DNA from: Streptomyces asiaticus
GTDB taxonomy: Bacteria; Actinomycetota; Actinomycetes; Streptomycetales; Streptomycetaceae
Direction: 5' to 3'
Assembly (NCBI RefSeq): GCF_018138715.1
Contig: NZ_JAGSHX010000006.1
Span: forward strand, 1,054,001 to 1,118,000
Length of the DNA stretch: 64,000 bases
A program made the position numbers and the translations under genes. Positions within the stretch are counted from its first letter, which is position 1; the number at the start of each line of letters is the position of its first letter. The notes beneath the pieces are model-generated. The model was not told the origin of the DNA, made no database searches, and saw nothing but the letters and a program-made list of their open reading frames with translations. Below, in pieces: positions 49,495 to 58,539 of the stretch.

Positions 49495-52400
49495 ATGATC
49501 AGCAGACGCCACCTGCTCGCCACCACCGCCGCCACCGGTACGGCCCTCACGGGTCTGCCCGCCCTCACCCCGTCCGCCACCGCCGAGGAACGCCCCGGCG
49601 CGGGGCTGCGGGTCCGGAGCACCACGGTGGAGTACGCACCCCACCCGCTCGGCCTCGACACCGCCCGCCCCCGGCTGAGCTGGATCCTCGACTCGGACGC
49701 CCGCGACCAGCTCCAGAGCGCGTACCACATCCGGGTCGCCACCTCCCCCGACCGGCTCGGCGAGCCGGACGTCTGGGACAGCGGCAGGACGGCATCGCGC
49801 CAGTCGGTCCTGGTCCCCTACGACGGCCCGGCCCTGCGTCCGCGCACCCGCTACCACTGGTCGGTGCGGGTCTGGGACGGCCAGGGCCGCCCCTCCCCGT
49901 GGTCCGCCCCCGCCTGGTGGGAGACCGGGCTGATCAACTCCGGTCAGTGGCAGGCCCGTTGGGTCGCCGCGCCCGCCGCGCTGACCGCGCCGCCGTCCCT
50001 GGAGGGCGCCTCCTGGATCTGGTTCCCCGAGGGGGATCCGGCCACCGAGGCCCCGGCGGCCACCCGGTGGTTCCGTACCACCGTCCACGCCCCGGGCAGC
50101 GTCCGCCGCGCCCGGCTGGTGGTGGCGGCCGACGACGGCTTCACCGCCCAGGTGAACGGCACCGAGGTCGCCGCCCGTGAGGCGGTGGGCGTCCTCAAGG
50201 CATGGAGCCATCCGGTCACCGTCGACGTCACCGAATTCCTCGACGAGGGCGCCGCCACCCTCGCCGTCGCGGCCACCAACGCCGAGAAGGGCCCGGCGGG
50301 GCTGCTGGCCACCCTGGAGCTCACCACCGAGGACGGCACCACCCATCACCACACGGACGCCACCTGGCGCACGACCGCCACCGAACCCCCCGCCGCCTGG
50401 GCGGACCCGGACTACGACGACAGCGGCTGGGCCACCGCCAAGGAACTGGCGGCCTGGGGCGGCGGGCCCTGGGGCAAAGTGCTCCCGCTCCAGTCCCCCG
50501 CCCAGCTGCGCCGCACCTTCCGGCTCACCAAGCCCGTGGCGCGCGCCCGGCTCTACTCCACGGCGCTGGGCCTCTACGAAGCCCACCTCAACGGCGTCCG
50601 CGTGGGCCGCGACCAGCTGGCGCCCGGCTGGACCGACTACCGCAAGCGCGTGGCGTACCAGACCTACGACGTCACCGACGCCCTCCGCCGTGGGACGAAC
50701 GCCCTCGGGGTGACCCTCGCCCCCGGCTGGTACGCCGGGAACATCGCCTGGTTCGGCCAGACCCAGTACGGCGACCACCCCGCCCTGCTCGCCCAGCTGG
50801 AGGTCACGTACACCGACGGCAGCACCGAGCGCATCACCACCGACCAGCAGTGGCGGGCGGCCACCGGCCCGCTGCTCACCGCCGACCTGCTGATGGGCGA
50901 GGAGTACGACGCCCGCGCGGAGACCCCCGGCTGGACCTCACCGGGCTTCGACGACACCGGCTGGCAGCCCGCCGTCACGGCCTCGGACATCACCGCCGAG
51001 GTGGTGGCCCAGACCGACGCCCCGACCCGGGTGGAACGCGAGATCAAGCCGGTCAAGGTCACCGAACCCGCCCCCGGTGTCCACCTCTTCGACCTGGGCC
51101 AGAACATGGTCGGCAGCGTCCGCCTCACGGTCTCCGGCCCGGCCGGCCACAAGGTCCGGATCCGCCACGCCGAGGTGCTGGGCCCGGACGGCACCGCCTA
51201 CACGGCCAATCTGCGCACCGCCCGCCCCGTCGACACCTACACCCTCAAGGGCGGTGGCCGGGAGACCTACGAGCCGCGCTTCACCTTCCACGGCTTCCGC
51301 TACGTCGAGGTCACGGGCTACCCCGGAACGCCCTCCCTCGACGCGATCACCGGCCGGGTGATGCACACCGCAGCCCCGTTCACCCTGTCGTTCCACACCG
51401 ACTCGGCGATGCTCAACCAGCTGCACTCCAACATCACCTGGGGTCTGCGGGGCAACTTCCTGTCCATCCCCACCGACACCCCGGCACGGGACGAACGGCT
51501 CGGCTGGACCGGCGACATCAACGTGTTCTCCAGCACCGCCGCGTACACCATGGAGTCCGCCCGCTTCCTCACCAAGTGGCTCCAGGACCTGCGTGACGGC
51601 CAGACCGACGAGGGCTCCTACCCCGATGTGGCGCCGCACCTCGGCGACGTCGGCAACGGCGTGGCGGGCTGGGGCGACGCCGGGGTGACCGTGCCCTGGA
51701 ACCTCTACCAGGCGTACGGCGACACCGAGGTGCTGCGCGAGAACTGGCCCGCCATGCGGCGCTGGATCAGCTATCTGGAGCGGCACAGCACCGACCTGCT
51801 GCGGCCCGCCGAGGGCTACGGCGACTGGCTCAGCGTCGAGGCGGACACCCCCAAGGACGTCATCGCCACCGCCTACTTCGCCCACGTCACCGACCTCGTC
51901 GCCCGCACCGCACACGTCCTGGGCGAGGACCCGGCCCCGTACGAAGACCTCCTGACCCGTATCAAGGCGGCCTTCAACCGCGCGTACGTCTCCGCCGACG
52001 GCAGGATCAAGGGCGACACCCAGACCGCGTACGTCCTGGCGCTCTCCATGGACCTGCTCCCGGCGAACCTCCGCACACCCGCGGCCGATCGCCTCGTCGC
52101 CCTCGTCAAGGACCGCGACTGGCATCTGTCCACCGGTTTCCTCGGCACCCCGCGGCTGCTTCCGACGCTCACCGAGACCGGTCACACCGACGTCGCGTAC
52201 CGCCTGCTCCACCAGCGCACGTTCCCCTCCTGGGGCTACCAGATCGACCGGGGCGCGACCACGATGTGGGAGCGCTGGGACTCGATCAAGCCGGACGGGA
52301 GCTTCCAGGACGTCGGGATGAACTCGTTCAACCACTACGCCTACGGCTCGGTCGGCGAGTGGATGTACCAGAACATCACCGGGATCGCCCCGGCCGCGCC

Positions 52401-52725
52401 CGGCTTCCGCGAGATCCTCATCCGGCCCCGGCCCGGTGGCGAGGTGCGCTCCGCCGAGGGCCGCTACGACTCCCTCTACGGCCCGGTCACCACCCGCTGG
52501 TCGCAGGGCGGGGACAACGGCGGGGGCGGGGACAACGGCGGGGACTTCACCCTCACGGTGTCCATCCCCGTCAACACCACGGCCCAGATCTGGGTTCCGG
52601 CGCGCCGCGCGGCGGACGTGACCGCTCGCGGCGCCCGTCTGCTGCGCATGGCGGACGGCTGCGCGGTGTTCGCCGTGGGGTCGGGGACCCACCACTTCTT
52701 GACGCGTGGCCGACCGCGCGGCTAG
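49495..52725 (+). CDS. Secreted alpha-L-rhamnosidase (GH78)
   Basis: A 1076-residue GH78 enzyme that releases terminal L-rhamnose. The Tat signal is MISRRHLLATTAATGTAL. An N-terminal fibronectin-like domain (ARPRLSWILDS) and two beta-sandwich domains precede the (alpha/alpha)6 catalytic domain. Catalytic-region motifs are PARDERLGWTGD (D666, E667) and GATTMWERWDS (E926). A small C-terminal beta domain has a Gly/Asp repeat (GGDNGGGGDNGGD). The start has GGAGGAA 6 nt upstream. It is induced with the transporter through the shared control region. Confidence 0.96.
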   Translation: MISRRHLLATTAATGTALTGLPALTPSATAEERPGAGLRVRSTTVEYAPHPLGLDTARPRLSWILDSDARDQLQSAYHIRVATSPDRLGEPDVWDSGRTASRQSVLVPYDGPALRPRTRYHWSVRVWDGQGRPSPWSAPAWWETGLINSGQWQARWVAAPAALTAPPSLEGASWIWFPEGDPATEAPAATRWFRTTVHAPGSVRRARLVVAADDGFTAQVNGTEVAAREAVGVLKAWSHPVTVDVTEFLDEGAATLAVAATNAEKGPAGLLATLELTTEDGTTHHHTDATWRTTATEPPAAWADPDYDDSGWATAKELAAWGGGPWGKVLPLQSPAQLRRTFRLTKPVARARLYSTALGLYEAHLNGVRVGRDQLAPGWTDYRKRVAYQTYDVTDALRRGTNALGVTLAPGWYAGNIAWFGQTQYGDHPALLAQLEVTYTDGSTERITTDQQWRAATGPLLTADLLMGEEYDARAETPGWTSPGFDDTGWQPAVTASDITAEVVAQTDAPTRVEREIKPVKVTEPAPGVHLFDLGQNMVGSVRLTVSGPAGHKVRIRHAEVLGPDGTAYTANLRTARPVDTYTLKGGGRETYEPRFTFHGFRYVEVTGYPGTPSLDAITGRVMHTAAPFTLSFHTDSAMLNQLHSNITWGLRGNFLSIPTDTPARDERLGWTGDINVFSSTAAYTMESARFLTKWLQDLRDGQTDEGSYPDVAPHLGDVGNGVAGWGDAGVTVPWNLYQAYGDTEVLRENWPAMRRWISYLERHSTDLLRPAEGYGDWLSVEADTPKDVIATAYFAHVTDLVARTAHVLGEDPAPYEDLLTRIKAAFNRAYVSADGRIKGDTQTAYVLALSMDLLPANLRTPAADRLVALVKDRDWHLSTGFLGTPRLLPTLTETGHTDVAYRLLHQRTFPSWGYQIDRGATTMWERWDSIKPDGSFQDVGMNSFNHYAYGSVGEWMYQNITGIAPAAPGFREILIRPRPGGEVRSAEGRYDSLYGPVTTRWSQGGDNGGGGDNGGDFTLTVSIPVNTTAQIWVPARRAADVTARGARLLRMADGCAVFAVGSGTHHFLTRGRPRG

Positions 52726-52728
52726 GTT
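52699..52728 (+). promoter_or_regulatory. Sigma70-type promoter for the rhaI operon
   Basis: TTGACG (52699-52704), 18-bp spacer, TAGGTT (52723-52728). It overlaps the last codons of the rhamnosidase gene, showing that rhaI has its own promoter. Confidence 0.65.
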
Positions 52729-52730
52729 TC

Positions 52731-52745
52731 TTGAATCGTTTCATG
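52731..52745. promoter_or_regulatory. Rhamnose operator upstream of rhaI
   Basis: TTGAATCGTTTCATG with the core TGAA-TCGT-TTCA, again immediately after the -10 box and before the rhaI ribosome site. Confidence 0.75.
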
Positions 52746-52755
52746 AAGGAGATTC

Positions 52756-53916
52756 ATGTCTGACGTTCCAGCCGTGAAGGCGGCCCTCAAGAGCCAGGCG
52801 GTCGAGACGCCGTCATGGGCGTACGGCAACTCCGGAACCCGCTTCAAGGTCTTCGCCCAGCCCGGCGTCCCGCGCACCCCCCAGGAGAAGCTGGACGACG
52901 CCGCCCAGGTGCACGCCTTCACCGGGGTCGCCCCCACGGTCGCCCTGCACATCCCCTGGGACGCGGTCGAGGACTACGGGGCGCTCGCCAAGTACGCGGA
53001 GGAACGCGGCCTGAAGCTGGGCGCCATCAACTCCAACGTCTTCCAGGACGACGACTACAAGCTGGGCTCGGTCACCCACCCCGACCCGGCGGTCCGCCGC
53101 AAGGCGCTGGGCCACCTCCTGGAGTGCGTCGACATCATGGACGCCACGGGCTCCCGCGACCTCAAGCTCTGGTTCTCCGACGGCACCAACTACCCCGGCC
53201 AGGACGACATCGCGGCCCGCCAGGACCGCCTCGCCGAGGCGCTGAGCGCGGTCTACGGGCGTCTCGGCGAGGAGCAGCGGATGCTGCTGGAGTACAAGTT
53301 CTTCGAGCCCGCCTTCTACACCACGGACGTGCCGGACTGGGGCACCGCCTACGCCCACTGCCTCAAGCTGGGCCCCAAGGCCCAGGTCTGCGTGGACACC
53401 GGCCACCACGCGCCCGGCACCAACATCGAGTTCATCGTCGCCCTGCTTCTGCGCGAGGGGAAGCTCGGCGCCTTCGACTTCAACTCCCGCTTCTACGCCG
53501 ACGACGACCTGATGGTGGGCGCCGCCGATCCCTTCCAGCTCTTCCGGATCATGTACGAGGTGGTCCGGGGCGGCGGGCTGACCTCGGGCGTGGCCTTCAT
53601 GCTCGACCAGTGCCACAACATCGAGCCCAAGATCCCGGCGATCATCCGCTCCGTGATGAACGTCCAGGAGGCCACGGCCAAGGCCCTCCTGGTCGACCGC
53701 GACGCCCTCGCCACGGCTCAGCGCGAGGGCGATGTACTCGGCGCGAACGCGGTGTTGATGGACGCGTACAACACGGACGTACGGCCGCTGCTGGCCGAGG
53801 TCCGGGAGGAACTGGGCATCGCCCCGGACCCGATGGCGGCGTACCGGGCCTCGGGGTGGGCGGAGCGGATCGTGGCGGAGCGGGTGGGGGGAGAGCAGGC
53901 GGGGTGGGGTGCGTAA
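52756..53916 (+). CDS. rhaI: L-rhamnose isomerase
   Basis: A 386-residue TIM-barrel isomerase of the Pseudomonas/actinobacterial RhaI type that converts L-rhamnose to L-rhamnulose. Metal-site regions [28 protein letters not shown] and [16 protein letters not shown] are visible. GAAGGAGATTC immediately precedes the ATG. It is not of the E. coli RhaA type, which is longer. Confidence 0.95.
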   Translation: MSDVPAVKAALKSQAVETPSWAYGNSGTRFKVFAQPGVPRTPQEKLDDAAQVHAFTGVAPTVALHIPWDAVEDYGALAKYAEERGLKLGAINSNVFQDDDYKLGSVTHPDPAVRRKALGHLLECVDIMDATGSRDLKLWFSDGTNYPGQDDIAARQDRLAEALSAVYGRLGEEQRMLLEYKFFEPAFYTTDVPDWGTAYAHCLKLGPKAQVCVDTGHHAPGTNIEFIVALLLREGKLGAFDFNSRFYADDDLMVGAADPFQLFRIMYEVVRGGGLTSGVAFMLDQCHNIEPKIPAIIRSVMNVQEATAKALLVDRDALATAQREGDVLGANAVLMDAYNTDVRPLLAEVREELGIAPDPMAAYRASGWAERIVAERVGGEQAGWGA

Positions 53917-54021
53917 CGCCTGGCGGCGCGCCTCCCCAAAACCGGGGGGCAAGCCCCCGGGCCCCTCTGGGGCTCCGCCCCAGCCCCCCGGGGCTTCAAC
54001 GCAAGCCCCTGACCCCCTCGG

Positions 54022-54046
54022 GCGCGCCCACGCGGGGCGCGCTTTT
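54022..54046 (+). terminator. Hairpin with T-run after rhaI
   Basis: GCGCGCCC and GGGCGCGC pair around a 5-nt loop, followed by TTTT. It is the most classical intrinsic terminator in the window. It lies between rhaI and the aldolase gene, so it may attenuate or separate the two. Upstream is another GGGGCTCCGCCCC palindrome. Confidence 0.75.
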
Positions 54047-54090
54047 CGTCACCGCAATTCGCTGAGACCGGTCCACACGCAGAGGACGAC

Positions 54091-56130
54091 ATGACCGCAG
54101 AACCGCATCCCGAGGCGGGCGCGCTGTTGGAGCGCTCGCACCGTCTGGGCGCCGACCCCCGCAATACCAACTACGCGGGGGGAAACACCTCCGCCAAGGG
54201 CACCGCGACCGATCCCGTCACGGGCCAGGACGTCGAGCTGATGTGGGTCAAGGGCTCCGGTGGCGATCTGGGGACCCTCACTCACTCCGGGCTCGCCGCG
54301 CTCCGGCTGGACCGCCTTCGTGCGCTCACCGGTGTCTACCCCGGGGTGGACCGCGAGGATGAGATGGTGGCGGCGTTCGACTACTGCCTGCACGGCAAGG
54401 GCGGGGCCGCGCCGTCCATCGACACCGCCATGCACGGTCTGGTGGACGCAGCCCATGTCGACCACCTCCACCCCGACTCCGGTATCGCCCTCGCCTGCGC
54501 GGCCGACGGCGAGGCGCTCACCAAGGAGTGTTTCGGCAACCAGGTCGTCTGGGTGCCCTGGCGCCGTCCCGGCTTCCAGCTGGGCCTGGACATCGCCGCC
54601 ATCAAGAAGGCCAACCCGCAGGCCATCGGCTGCATCCTCGGCGGCCACGGCATCACCGCCTGGGGCGACACCTCCGACGTGTGCGAGGCGAACTCGCTCC
54701 GCATCATCCGCACGGCCGAGGAGTTCCTCACCGCACGCGGCAAGGCGGACCCGTTCGGCCCCGTCATCCACCCCACCCTCCCCGAGGCCGAACGCCGCGC
54801 CCGTGCCGCCGCCCTGGCCCCCGTGCTCCGAGGACTGGCCTCCACGGACCGCCCCCAGGTGGGCGACTTCACGGACGACGACACCGTCCTGGACTTCCTC
54901 TCCCGCGCCGAACACCCCCGCCTGGCGGCTCTCGGCACCTCCTGCCCGGACCACTTCCTCCGTACCAAGGTCCGCCCCCTGGTCCTGGATCTCCCTCCGG
55001 ACGCGCCCCTCGACGACGCGATCGTCCGACTCAAGGAACTCCACGCCGCGTACCGCACCGACTACGCGGCCTACTACGAACGCCACGCCACCCCTGACTC
55101 CCCGCCCATGCGCGGCGCGGATCCCGCCATCGTGCTGATCCCCGGCGTCGGGATGTTCAGCTACGGCAAGGACAAGCAAACGGCCCGCGTGGCAGGCGAG
55201 TTCTACGTCAACGCGATCAACGTCATGCGCGGCGCCGAAGCGGTTTCCGCCTACTCCCCCATCGAGGAGTCGGAGAAGTTCCGCATCGAGTACTGGGCAC
55301 TCGAAGAAGCCAAGCTCCAGCGCATGCCCAAGCCGAAGCCCCTCGCCACCCGCATCGCCCTGGTGACCGGCGCCGGGTCCGGCATCGGCAAGGCGATCGC
55401 CCACCGCCTCGTGGCCGAGGGCGCATGCGTCGTCGTCGCGGACATCAACGCGGAATCGGCGCAGGCCGTGGCCCAGGAGCTGGGCGGCCCGGACAAGGCC
55501 ACGGCCGTCGCCGCCGACGTCACCTCGGAAGACCAGATCAAGGCGGCGTTCGATCAGGCGGCGCTGGACTTCGGCGGCGTGGACATCCTCGTCAACAACG
55601 CCGGGATCAGCATCTCCAAGCCGCTCCTCGACACCACCACCGCCGACTGGGACCTTCAGCACACCATCATGGCGCGGGGCAGTTTCCTGGCCTCCCGCGA
55701 AGCGGCCCGCGTATTCACAGCCCAGAACATGGGCGGCGACATCGTGTACATCACCTCCAAGAACGCCGTGTTCGCGGGCCCGAACAACATCGCCTACTCC
55801 GCGTCCAAGGCCGACCAGGCCCACCAAGTCCGCCTCCTGGCAGCCGAATTGGGCGAGCACGGCATCCGCGTCAACGGCGTGAACCCCGACGGCGTCGTCC
55901 AAGGCTCCGGAATCTTCGCGGGCGGCTGGGGCGCACAGCGCGCGGCCGTGTACGGCGTCCCCGAGGAGAAGCTGGGCGAGTTCTACGCCCAACGCACCCT
56001 GCTCAAGCGCGAAGTGCTCCCCTCCCACGTGGCGAACGCCGTCTTCGCCCTCATTGGCGGCGACCTGACGCACACCACGGGTCTGCACATCCCGGTCGAC
56101 GCCGGCGTCGCGGCGGCGTTCCTGCGCTGA
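54091..56130 (+). CDS. Bifunctional rhamnulose-1-phosphate aldolase / lactaldehyde dehydrogenase
   Basis: A 679-residue fusion. The N-terminal half is a class II aldolase with the zinc ligands in AHVDHLHPDS (H122, H125, H127 region). The C-terminal half is a short-chain dehydrogenase with VTGAGSGIG (425-433) and Y569/K573 (YSASK). It splits L-rhamnulose-1-phosphate to DHAP and L-lactaldehyde, then oxidises the latter to L-lactate, as in the Bacillus and actinobacterial RhaEW/YuxG type. GAGGAC lies upstream of the ATG. Confidence 0.95.
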   Translation: MTAEPHPEAGALLERSHRLGADPRNTNYAGGNTSAKGTATDPVTGQDVELMWVKGSGGDLGTLTHSGLAALRLDRLRALTGVYPGVDREDEMVAAFDYCLHGKGGAAPSIDTAMHGLVDAAHVDHLHPDSGIALACAADGEALTKECFGNQVVWVPWRRPGFQLGLDIAAIKKANPQAIGCILGGHGITAWGDTSDVCEANSLRIIRTAEEFLTARGKADPFGPVIHPTLPEAERRARAAALAPVLRGLASTDRPQVGDFTDDDTVLDFLSRAEHPRLAALGTSCPDHFLRTKVRPLVLDLPPDAPLDDAIVRLKELHAAYRTDYAAYYERHATPDSPPMRGADPAIVLIPGVGMFSYGKDKQTARVAGEFYVNAINVMRGAEAVSAYSPIEESEKFRIEYWALEEAKLQRMPKPKPLATRIALVTGAGSGIGKAIAHRLVAEGACVVVADINAESAQAVAQELGGPDKATAVAADVTSEDQIKAAFDQAALDFGGVDILVNNAGISISKPLLDTTTADWDLQHTIMARGSFLASREAARVFTAQNMGGDIVYITSKNAVFAGPNNIAYSASKADQAHQVRLLAAELGEHGIRVNGVNPDGVVQGSGIFAGGWGAQRAAVYGVPEEKLGEFYAQRTLLKREVLPSHVANAVFALIGGDLTHTTGLHIPVDAGVAAAFLR

Positions 56131-56248
56131 CACGCGCGTGAGGGGGACGGGGTCGGAGGGGCCCCGCCCCGGAGGCCCCGGCCCCCGCCCGTACGAACCA
56201 CGGCAACCACCACGCACCCCACCACCCACCACCCACCACGAGGTCCAC

Positions 56249-57796
56249 GTGCCCACCACAGAACACCGCTTCGCCGCCGTAGACCTCGGCGCCTCCAGCG
56301 GCCGCGTCATCGTCGGGGAGGTCGCCCCCGATCGGCTGACCCTCCACGAGGCGCACCGCTTCCCCAACCAGCCAACCCGGGTCCTGGGCACCCTGCACTG
56401 GGACATCCTGTCGCTCCACCAGGGCGTCCTGAACGGCCTCAAGGCAGCTGCCGTGCATACGGGCGACACCCTGACCAGCATCGGCATCGACACCTGGGCC
56501 GTGGACTACGGCCTGCTCGCCACCGACGGCACCCTGCTCGCCAACCCCGTCCACTACCGCGACACCCGCACCACCGGCGCCGCCGAAAAGGTCGCGGCCA
56601 CGCTCCCGCCCCCAGCCCTCTACGCCGCCACCGGCATCCAGCACCTCCCCTTCAACACCATCTACCAGCTCATCGCGGCGCAAGGCACCCCCACCCTCAC
56701 CGCCGCCCACCGCCTCCTCCTCATCCCCGACCTCATCTCGTACTGGCTGACCGGCGAGCCCGGCACCGAACTGACCAACGCCTCCACCACCCAGCTGATC
56801 GACCCCCGCACCCGCGACTGGGCCACTCCGGTGGCGAAGGCGCTGGGCATCGACCTGTCGCTCTTCCCTCCCCTCCGCCACCCGGGCGACCCCGCCGGAA
56901 CCCTGCGCCAGGACGTTCTCACCGAGACGGGCCTCGCCCGCCCCCTCCCCGTGACCGCCGTCGGCTCGCACGACACCGCGTCCGCCGTCGTCGGCGTACC
57001 GGCCACCACGCCCGACTTCGCGTACATCGCCACCGGCACCTGGTCCCTCGCGGGACTCGAACTGGACGCGCCCGTGCTCACGGAGGAGAGCCGCGCGGCC
57101 AACTTCACCAATGAGCTGGGTGTGGACGGCACGGTCCGCTATCTGCGCAACATCATGGGCCTGTGGATGCTCCAGGAGTGCATCCGCGCCTGGGACACCG
57201 AAACCGCCCGCGCGGGCAATACGAGCACCACAGCCCTCACCGCCCTACTCCAAGCCGCAGCCCAAGCCACCTCCCTCCGCTCAGTCGTGGACGCCGGCGA
57301 CCCCGCCTTCATCGCCCCCCACCACATGCCCGACCGCATCGCCGACGCCTGCCGCCGCACCGGCCAGCCCATCCCCCGCACCCCCGCCGAGACCACCCGC
57401 TGCGTCCTGGACTCCCTCGCCCTGGCCCACCGCCGCGCGATCGAGGACGCCACCCGGCTGTCCGGCCGTACGGTCAGCGCCGTACACATCGTCGGCGGCG
57501 GTGTGCACAACACGCTGTTGTGCCAGCTCACCGCCGACGCCTGCGGCCTCCCCGTGATCGCGGGCCCGGCCGAGGCGGCGGCCCTCGGAAATGTACTGGT
57601 ACAGGCGCGGACGGCCGGAGTGATCACCGGTGGCCTGCCCGAGTTGCGCGCCCTGCTTCACAGCACCCAGCCTCTGAGGCAGTATGAGCCCACAGGTGAT
57701 CATTCGGCGTGGGACCGGGCAGCCGCCCGGCTCGGAGACGCATCGGTCACAAGGGCCGCCACCGGCCAGGGCGACGAGGAGGAACCGTGCGCGTAG
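56249..57796 (+). CDS. rhaB: L-rhamnulokinase
   Basis: A 515-residue FGGY kinase that phosphorylates L-rhamnulose. The phosphate-1 motif is DLGASSGRV (12-20). GIDTWAVDYGLL, QHLPFNTIYQL, GSHDTASAVVG and the adenosine-side VHIVGGGVHNTLLCQLTADA are RhaB-specific. GTG 56249 is chosen (GAGG upstream); the longer ATG reading adds a Pro-rich stretch that is not part of the fold. The stop overlaps the lutA start by 10 nt. Confidence 0.94.
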   Translation: MPTTEHRFAAVDLGASSGRVIVGEVAPDRLTLHEAHRFPNQPTRVLGTLHWDILSLHQGVLNGLKAAAVHTGDTLTSIGIDTWAVDYGLLATDGTLLANPVHYRDTRTTGAAEKVAATLPPPALYAATGIQHLPFNTIYQLIAAQGTPTLTAAHRLLLIPDLISYWLTGEPGTELTNASTTQLIDPRTRDWATPVAKALGIDLSLFPPLRHPGDPAGTLRQDVLTETGLARPLPVTAVGSHDTASAVVGVPATTPDFAYIATGTWSLAGLELDAPVLTEESRAANFTNELGVDGTVRYLRNIMGLWMLQECIRAWDTETARAGNTSTTALTALLQAAAQATSLRSVVDAGDPAFIAPHHMPDRIADACRRTGQPIPRTPAETTRCVLDSLALAHRRAIEDATRLSGRTVSAVHIVGGGVHNTLLCQLTADACGLPVIAGPAEAAALGNVLVQARTAGVITGGLPELRALLHSTQPLRQYEPTGDHSAWDRAAARLGDASVTRAATGQGDEEEPCA

Positions 57797-58539
57797 CGCT
57801 CTTCATCACCTGCGTCAACGACACCCTCTATCCGCGCACCGGCCAAGCCGTGGTCACGCTCCTCGAGCGGCTCGGCGTGGAAGTCGGCTTCCCGGAGGCG
57901 CAGAGCTGCTGCGGCCAGCCGCAGTTCAACACCGGCTACCGGCATGAGACCGAACCGCTGATGCGCCGCTACGCCACGGCGTTCCGCGACTACGAATACG
58001 TGGTGACCCCCTCGGGGTCATGCGCGGCGATGGTGCGGGACAACTACCCCCGGATGGGCGCGAAGGCCGCCGCCGAGGGGCGGGGCCAGGAGCTCGCGAA
58101 CGTGGCGGCCGAGGCGGTCCCCAAGACGTACGAACTCACCGAATTCCTCACGGACGTCCTGAAGGTCACGGATGTCGGCGCGTACTACCCGCACACCGTG
58201 ACCTACCACCCCACCTGCCACGGGCTGCGGATGCTGAAGCTCGGCGACCGCCCGCGCTCGCTCCTCGCCGCCGTGAAGGGGCTGAACCTGGTGGAGCTGC
58301 CGGGCGCCGAGGAGTGCTGTGGTTTCGGCGGTACGTTCGCCGTCAAGAACGCGGCGGTCTCGGCGGCCATGGGGGCGGACAAGGCCCGCAACATCACGGC
58401 GACCGGCGCCGAGGCCGTGTGCACCCTCGACAACTCCTGCCAGCTGCACATCGGCGGCACACTCGCCCGCCAGGGCTCCACGGTCCGCCCCGTCCACCTC
58501 GCCGAGATCCTGGCCAGCACGGAAGGAGACGTCTGGTGA
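57787..58539 (+). CDS. lutA: L-lactate utilisation protein LutA
   Basis: A 250-residue protein with two CCG (heterodisulfide-reductase D-type) motifs: SCCGQPQFNTGY and ECCGFGGTF. With LutB and LutC it oxidises L-lactate to pyruvate. It overlaps the kinase gene by 10 nt with GAGGAGGAA upstream, so it is translated as part of the rhamnose operon. Confidence 0.95.
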   Translation: MRVALFITCVNDTLYPRTGQAVVTLLERLGVEVGFPEAQSCCGQPQFNTGYRHETEPLMRRYATAFRDYEYVVTPSGSCAAMVRDNYPRMGAKAAAEGRGQELANVAAEAVPKTYELTEFLTDVLKVTDVGAYYPHTVTYHPTCHGLRMLKLGDRPRSLLAAVKGLNLVELPGAEECCGFGGTFAVKNAAVSAAMGADKARNITATGAEAVCTLDNSCQLHIGGTLARQGSTVRPVHLAEILASTEGDVW

